Of a DNA stretch of 64,000 bases, positions 57,791 through 64,000 are shown piece by piece. Each line of letters opens with the position of its first letter. Within the stretch, counting starts at the first letter, position 1. The stretch is from Cocos nucifera (lineage: Eukaryota > Streptophyta > Magnoliopsida > Arecales > Arecaceae). Below the pieces are notes generated by a model. The model did no database searches. It saw nothing but the letters and a program-made list of their open reading frames with translations, and was not told where the DNA came from. The position numbers and the translations under genes were made by a program. The stretch is taken from assembly GCA_006176705.1 (NCBI GenBank), contig QRFJ01000375.1:806001-870000 (forward strand). Direction: 5' to 3'.

Positions 57791-59406
57791 TGAAGTTCAA
57801 GAAAAACAAATAGATATTTCTTAACCAAATAAACACATAAATATGGAAGAACCAGAACACACAACTCCTATCCATAGGTCTGATAGAGTGTGACATGCAC
57901 CTATGAGGTACGAGTTTATTATTAAGAATAATGAAGTCCAAGTCATTGAGAATGATCAACCTCTGACCTATACGAAAGCAGTCATGAGTAGGAACTCTAA
58001 CAAATGGCTCGCTGCCATGCAATCCGAAATAGACTCCATGTACACGAACAAAGTATGGGCTTTGGTGAATGCACCAGAGGGTGTGAACCCTATTGGGTGC
58101 AAATGGATCTTTAAGAAAAAGATTGGAGTAGATGGTCAAGTTGTAGCCTATAAAGATAGATTGGTGGCCAAGGATTTCAGACAAAAAATAGGGGATTGGT
58201 TATGATAAAACATTTTCATCTATTTCCATGCTCAAATCTATTCAGATTATGCTTGCCATAGCAGCATACCATGATTATAAAATATGGCAAATGGATGCGA
58301 AGACCATCTTTCTTAATGGTTTCCTAGAGGTAGAGATCTACATATCACAGCCAGAGAGATTTGTCTCAAATGAGAGACCAAATCAGGTATGCAAGTTTAA
58401 AAGATCTATTTATGGATTAAAGCAAGCATCAAGGAGTTGGAATATCTACTTTGATGTTATAGTCAAAGAGTTTGGCTTCATCAAGAATATAGATGAACCA
58501 TGTATATATCAGAAGACTAATGGGAGTGCCATAGTTTTCTTGGTTCTGTATGTAGATGACATACTCCTCATTTGGAATGATATCCCAATATTGCAATTCG
58601 GTCAAGTTATGGCTATCAAATAAATTTTTCATGAAAGACTTGGGAGAAGCATCCTATATACTTAGAATAAAGATCTACAGAGATAGATCTAAGAGGATGC
58701 TAGGCTTGTCCCAGTCTAGATACATTGACTTAATACTGATAAGGTTCAGTATGGATAGAAGTAAAAGAGGTTACTTGTCTATGAGTCAAGGCATACATCT
58801 CTCTAATAGGATGTCTCCTAAGACACCTGAAGAGAGAAATAGAATGAGTCTATTCCTTATGCTTTGGCTGTAGGATCAATAATGTATGCCATGTTATGTA
58901 CCAGAATTGATGTTGCTTATGCCTTAGACATTATAAGTAGATTTCAGGCTGATCCAGGAGAGAATCATTGAAAAATAATGAAAAATATTCTTAAGTACTT
59001 GAGAAGGACTAAGGATATTTTTTTAGTATATGGTGGATCTGATCTTAAACTAGAAGGATATTCTGACTCTAGTTTTCAATCAAACCCAAATGATAGCAAA
59101 TCCATTTCAAGGTATGTGTTTACTCTGAACGGTGGAGCAGTGAGTTGGAAGAGTACCAAGCAGCCAACTGTAGCAGACTCAACCACCGAGGCAGAGTACA
59201 TAGCTACAAGTGAAGCCACCAAGAAAGCTATTTGGATGAAGAAGTTCATCACTGAATTGGATGTTGTTCCTAAAATTGAGAACCTAGTACCACTTTATTG
59301 TGATAATGCTGGAGCAGTTGCTCAAGCAAAGGAACCAAGGTCTCATCATAAATCCAAGCACATTCTGAGATGCTTTCATCTCGTTCGTAAAATTATTGAA
59401 AGATAA
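57791..59406 (+). pseudogene. Copia reverse transcriptase and RNase H
   Basis: Reverse transcriptase opens in the same frame as integrase (57903-58205): KWLAAMQSEIDSMYTNKVW, then NPIGCKWIFKKKIGVDGQV. It shifts by one near 58200 and continues at 58228-58623 with QMDAKTIFLNGFLEVEIYIS, FKRSIYGLKQASRSWN and the catalytic box VLYVDDILLIW near 58545. A second shift occurs near 58620 and more follow to 58978. RNase H at 58978-59406 keeps YSDSSFQSNPNDSKS, TTEAEYIATSEA and LYCDNAGAVA, with its acidic residues. It lies directly before the polypurine tract, as in normal copia elements. Confidence 0.85.
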
Positions 59407-59540
59407 GATGTTGTCATTGAATGAGTAGATACAAAGAACAACATAGCAGACCAATTCACTAAAGACTTTACCCCAGCAGCAATTCGATCGCCACCTTGAT
59501 TGTATGGGATTAAAATATAAGGGCAATTGACTTTAGTACA

Positions 59541-59550
59541 AGTGGGAGAT
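59541..59550 (+). promoter_or_regulatory. Polypurine tract of copia element
   Basis: AGTGGGAGAT immediately before the LTR start, the usual copia arrangement. Confidence 0.8.
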
Positions 59551-61993
59551 TGAAAATAATATGCCCTCAAGTCAATCGAAATTTGTATTTTGATGGGCTA
59601 TTCTTTTGTCTTCCAAACTCATGTAAAGACATTTTCAAATAAATAAAGGCATTTATTTCATTGTTTGCTGCATCTTAATTATTTATTTAAGATTATGATG
59701 AACCCCATAAATTAGAGCTATGATTTTAGGGTTATGATGAGATCATACCTGTGAGATCTAAAACTTCAAAATCCTAATTTAAAATATTTCTAGTCGATGG
59801 AATATTGAGTTGGAGATCAATGTTTCCGAAAAGACTGACACATCCTATGTATGCTTGATGAAAGGGTAATTGATCTCACTATCACTTGTGTATGATACTA
59901 ATATAAGGATGTGGGTACTCATTAGAGAATGGGTTCACTGAATTGATCCAACTCGAGAACATCTAATGGAGTCTTATCTACATGTCAATAAATGGTTCTC
60001 ATTGTTCGAGTTGTGCATGTAATCTTTTGATCTAAGACTACCATAGAACCTTATATCTATGAATCCATATTTCGTTCATGCTCATTTATGACTTAGTCAT
60101 GTATGGGGTATTCTGGATATGGTGGATTATGTATGAAGGTTGTGATTTGGTCAACATGAAATCGATCACTCCTAGTAAGAGGAGATCGCATCCTACCTGC
60201 TTCAATCAAATGATAATTCAGGAAGTCTTTGATCAAAGCAAGATAAAAATTAGAAATAATTTTTAATATTTTATTAATCGAATCATCATCATAAGATTAA
60301 GAGAAATATGAATATGATATTGGGTTTGACATATTTCCATACCCAGAGCATATTCGGGATGTAGGATGATTGAAGGATCTTGTTGCATGGTAACTTTTTA
60401 CTGAAGGATATTTTTAAAATTTTCTTCAAAATTTCATATCTTTCAGATAGACATGATACGTTGCTAGACATCAATCTTGTCTTATGGGTTTGATCGAATG
60501 AAAGAGTTTAATTTGATCATTAATTGGAAAGTATTATAATTGGTTGAATCGAGTTAGCTAGTTTTGATCTAAATCTATTTGGTTAAGTTCTAACTAAATT
60601 AGGTCAAATTATACTCGGATCCACTACTGGCTAAATGTGGAACCCAATGGATCACACACAAAAAAAATTGATCAAGGGTCTATTTGGATTAGATTATGTT
60701 TGTAGGTTGAATATGCTAGCACATTTTGCAAATCCTAGCACCTAGATTTGAATAGGATTCGAATCAGGTTCCAATTTGGGCTAATTAAATCCAATTTGAG
60801 TCTAATCAAATTTAGCTAATTGATTGGGTTGACCATTTGCTTGCTAACCAAGGGATTTGGGCATCATAAATAAGCCACCCATGTGTCAAAGACTCTCTTT
60901 CTTTGACACATAGGATTTGGTCCATGCACTAGGGACATGTGGCGCATGGATATGTTTTGACGCCAAAGTCTTCTTTAGTTTTTTATGTTAATTTTCTTAT
61001 GTGATTTCAGATGAAGAGAGGGCATAGAAGAGTCCTTCTGCTAGTTATTCTCTTCGTTGGTTATCAAGTTTTTGGATAACCAAAGAATCTTTGCCGCCCC
61101 CTTGCTTGTAGGTGCCCTTTGGACCAAGTCAAAGGCCCTTTGGCTTTTTGATTTTTCCACGCCTTATCTCCATGCCCACCTGTTGTTTGGTGCACCTTTT
61201 GAAGGCCATTAGATGGCCTCTAAGTTTGATCTTATCCCTTGATTTATGGCACTACAAATTAAATTCTTGCGACTCTTCGAAAAAAACTTACATAAAAATT
61301 TTACGAAGAGTCCTTTACGAAGAGTCCTGCCTTAAGGCATTTCTTCGTATTAATTCTATATATTCTACATGGTGATTTCTTCTAAAGAAGCATGAGATAG
61401 GCTGATGGGCATGAGATTTTAAATGGAAAATAGGCATGAGAAATTTGAGGAGGCGCACCTACATACATTATAAAAAGAGGCGCACTCCATAGTGTCAAGG
61501 GGATTAGAGAACTCTTCCTTCTTTCTTACCACTCTCCATAGTTGTCCTATTTCTTTCTTTCTTCTCTTATTAAGACAAGTCCTAATTAAGGACAAAAGGT
61601 CTGCTTTAGGGCAAGGACTTAGGAAGATTGCAAAGGAAGATAAGAAAAAAAGAAAAATAAGAAAGGGTAGGATAGAAGGATGACAACAAAGGCTAAGGAA
61701 GGTCCTGCCCAAATTAAATAAAGTTCTTATCAAAAGAATTTTAATTAAAATAAACAAAGGTGCTGGTGTCTTGATCAAGTCCCCATGTAGATCAATGTTG
61801 GAGGGTGAACACGTAGGCATCTGGTGAAACCCCTAACAAATTGTTACTAGTGATCAAGGTCAAGTTGGAATTTAGCGATCAGAGGTATGTTCCAATACCT
61901 TCATTTATGTTATAAATATATATTATATAATTTAAATTTTAATAAGGTGGTTCTGGGTTTTGGGTTTGATTTTATGATTTCATAATTTTGCTT
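59551..61993 (+). repeat. 3' LTR of copia element (family C)
   Basis: About 2.44 kb from TGAAAATAATATGC. It is the same family as C1 (4468-5211 plus 23715-25204) and C2 (29040-30172 plus 32647-32991), both inverse. Compared with C2 it lacks the last 20-30 bases (through TAGTCATCACA), because it is fused at about 61993 to a second partial copy. A tandem CGAAGAGTCC motif with an inverted partner lies at 61270-61330. ORFs inside, such as 61419-61820 on the minus strand, are LTR sequence. Confidence 0.8.
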
Positions 61994-63488
61994 TGAAATC
62001 CTCAAAACCCTAATCTAAAATATTCCTAATCGATGGAACATTGAGTTGGGGATCAATGTTTCTGGAAAGACTGGCACATCCTATGTATGCTTGATGAAAG
62101 GATGATTGATCTCATTATCACTTGTGTATGACACTAATATAAGGATATGGGTACTCATTAGATAATGAGTTCACTAAATTGATCCAACTCGAGAACATCT
62201 AATGGAGTCTTATCTACATATTAATAGATGGTTCTTATAGTGGGACTTGTGCATGTAATCCTTTGACCTGAGACTACCATAGAACCTTATATGTATGAAT
62301 TCATATTTTAGTTCATATTCATTCATGACTTAGTCATGTATGGGGTGCTCTAGATATGGTGGATTATATATGAAGATTGTGAGTAGGTCAACATGGAATC
62401 GATCACTCCTGGTAAGAGGAGATTGTATCCTACCTACTTCAATCAAATGATGATTCAGGAAGTCTTTGATCAAAGAATGATGAAAATTAGAAATGGTTTC
62501 TAATATTTTATTAATCGAATCATCATCATAAGATTGAGAGAAATATGAATATGACATTGAGTTTGACATATTTCCATACCTAGAGTCATATTCGGGATGC
62601 AGGGTGATCAAAGGATCTTGTTGCACGGTAACTTTTCACTGAAGGATATTTTTTGGTATTTTCATCAAAATTCCATATCTATCAGGTAAACATGACATGT
62701 TGCTAGACATCAATCTTATCTTGTGGGTTCAATCAAATTAAAGAGGTTAATTTGATTGTTAATTAGAAAGTGTTCTAATTGGTCGTATTGGGTTAGCTAT
62801 GATCTAAATCGGTTTGGTTGAGTTCTAACCAGATTAGGTCAAATCGCATCTGGATCCACTATTGGCTAGATGTGGAACCCAATGGATCACACACACAAAA
62901 AAATTAATCAAGGGTCTAATTAGATTAGATCATGATTGCAAGATGAACATGCTAGCACATATTGCAAACTCTAGCACCTAGATTCGAATCGGGTTCCAAT
63001 TTGGGCTAATTAGATCCAATTTGGGTCAAATCTAATTTGGTCCTTAATTGGGTTAAACCTTGGCTTGTTGACCTAGGTTTGGGCCTCACATACTAGAATC
63101 TCATGCCCCAAAGAGTCTCTCTCTTGCACGTGGGGAGGTGTTTTATGTGCCAAGGATTCTTGGTGCATTATTTTGGTTGCCGCCCCATCTTTGTTGTCTT
63201 ATCCATTTTTATTTTACGTAACATGTTTCGTAGTCTCAGATTTGAAAGAAAGTGTCCAAGAGTCCTTCTACAGATTAAACACTTTAGTGTTTAAAAGGAA
63301 TTTAAATGGAACAAGACCCCTAGTTGCTCCCTCTTATCTTGGCGCCTCTTGGAGCAAGTCCATGTTGATAAGATGCTGACTTTTCTTCCATGCCCCATCT
63401 GAAATTGGCGCATGAGTTGAGAGCCATTGGATGGCATTCTCATCAGATCAAAATTTCCTTTATTGGTGGTGCCATAGAGAAAGAAAAA
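61994..63488 (+). repeat. Second, truncated family C LTR
   Basis: Closely parallels 59770-61280 and starts at TCAAAACCCTAATC, so it lacks about 200 bases of LTR start. It ends near AACTACATAACT, where an unrelated repeat begins. ORFs at 62330-62626 and 63103-63379 are LTR sequence without recognisable motifs. Confidence 0.75.
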
Positions 63489-64000
63489 CTACATAACTAT
63501 TGGGGATAAACCCCGCTTCCACCGAAGTCCAGTCTGATACTTAGCCTGATGTAACTGGTAATCATAGAAGAGCTTCAATCGCGAATTCCTCCTTCCAGAC
63601 CTCTCCAGTAGCTGAGCTCCTTTCGGACCTCTCCAGCAGCCGAGCTTCTTCTGGACTTCACCTTCAGTCGAATTCCTCCATCGAACAAATTTTCCTTCAG
63701 GTCTCTCCTCCCATGGATCTACATGCAGATTCCTCCAGTAGACCTACTTTCGGATCCCCCTAGCGGATCCATGTTCGGACATCTCCGGCAGACCTCCTTC
63801 AAAAATTCCTCTAGTCGTAGGACTTCTGAACTCCTTCCAAACTTCTTTCGGACTCCTCCAACAACCAAACTCCTTCTGAACTCCTCCCGATCGAACTTTT
63901 CATAGTCACTCAAGAAGGTCTCTGCATGAACCTAGCCCCACACGACACAAATCAACTCACCCACAAACCGCTTAAGAGGAGTCCGAGCTCCCTTGGTATT
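63489..64000. other. Unclassified pyrimidine-rich repeat
   Basis: A degenerate, roughly 30-base theme (GACCTCTCCAGYAGC, GAGCTYCTTYYGGAC and variants) recurs between about 63590 and 63890. The composition (C/T-rich, higher GC) differs from everything else here. It could be part of another LTR or a satellite-like array; I cannot place it. Confidence 0.4.

Noticed and set aside
57756..58184. 142-codon open frame on the minus strand
   Set aside because: Antisense to copia integrase and reverse transcriptase; no motif of its own.
61419..61820. 133-codon open frame on the minus strand, hydrophobic
   Set aside because: It lies inside a copia LTR and comes from the pyrimidine-rich block shared with other LTR copies.
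1..64000. CRISPR arrays, phage, operons, riboswitches or defence islands
   Set aside because: Regularly spaced repeats, ribosome-binding sites and gene strings are absent; every long motif belongs to plant LTR retrotransposons.

Overview
The window looks like nuclear, gene-poor heterochromatin from a flowering plant. It is AT-rich and made almost entirely of nested, decayed LTR retrotransposons of the Ty3/gypsy and Ty1/copia superfamilies. The primer-binding sites match plant initiator-Met and Asp tRNAs. The element types (chromodomain gypsy, Athila-like gypsy, copia with LTRs above 2 kb) are plant lineages. A monocot is my guess, but nothing here proves it. I found no host gene, RNA gene, CRISPR array or prokaryotic system. 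I also found no convincing undescribed cellular system. The interesting signals concern how the transposons are built, nested and decayed.

Layout. (1) 1-4467: minus-strand chromovirus A1 sits inside the integrase of plus-strand chromovirus A2. (2) 4468-25204: a minus-strand copia LTR (C1) is split by chromovirus A3 (5212-23714). A3 carries a copia solo LTR (F, 6167-8467), a non-autonomous Athila-like element (10380-17542, target-site duplication GCGCA/GCACA) and a 2.66-kb tandem duplication of its own pol region. (3) 25205-28736: a short copia element D with gag-protease only, flanked by two LTRs. (4) 28737-34552: a gypsy integrase scrap, a copia LTR (C2) split by solo LTR G (perfect 5-bp target duplication GATAT), and an LTR (H) with its adjacent polypurine region. 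(5) 34553-55438: chromoviruses A4 (minus) and A5 (plus) stand head to head around a larger Athila-like element (40624-50615). (6) 55439-63488: an inverted gag scrap, then a plus-strand copia element lacking protease, ending in two fused LTRs. (7) 63489-64000: an unclassified pyrimidine-rich repeat.

Every coding region is broken, so the coding calls are pseudogenes of polyproteins: gag (capsid/nucleocapsid), protease, reverse transcriptase, RNase H, integrase, and a chromodomain in the chromoviruses. In two elements nearly all in-frame stops are C:G to T:A changes, as expected from methylated and silenced DNA. The best candidate for something new is a small hairpin with a six-base RRRGAC loop just before the polypurine tract in all four Athila/Tat-type 3' regions seen here; the stem sequence differs each time but pairing is kept.
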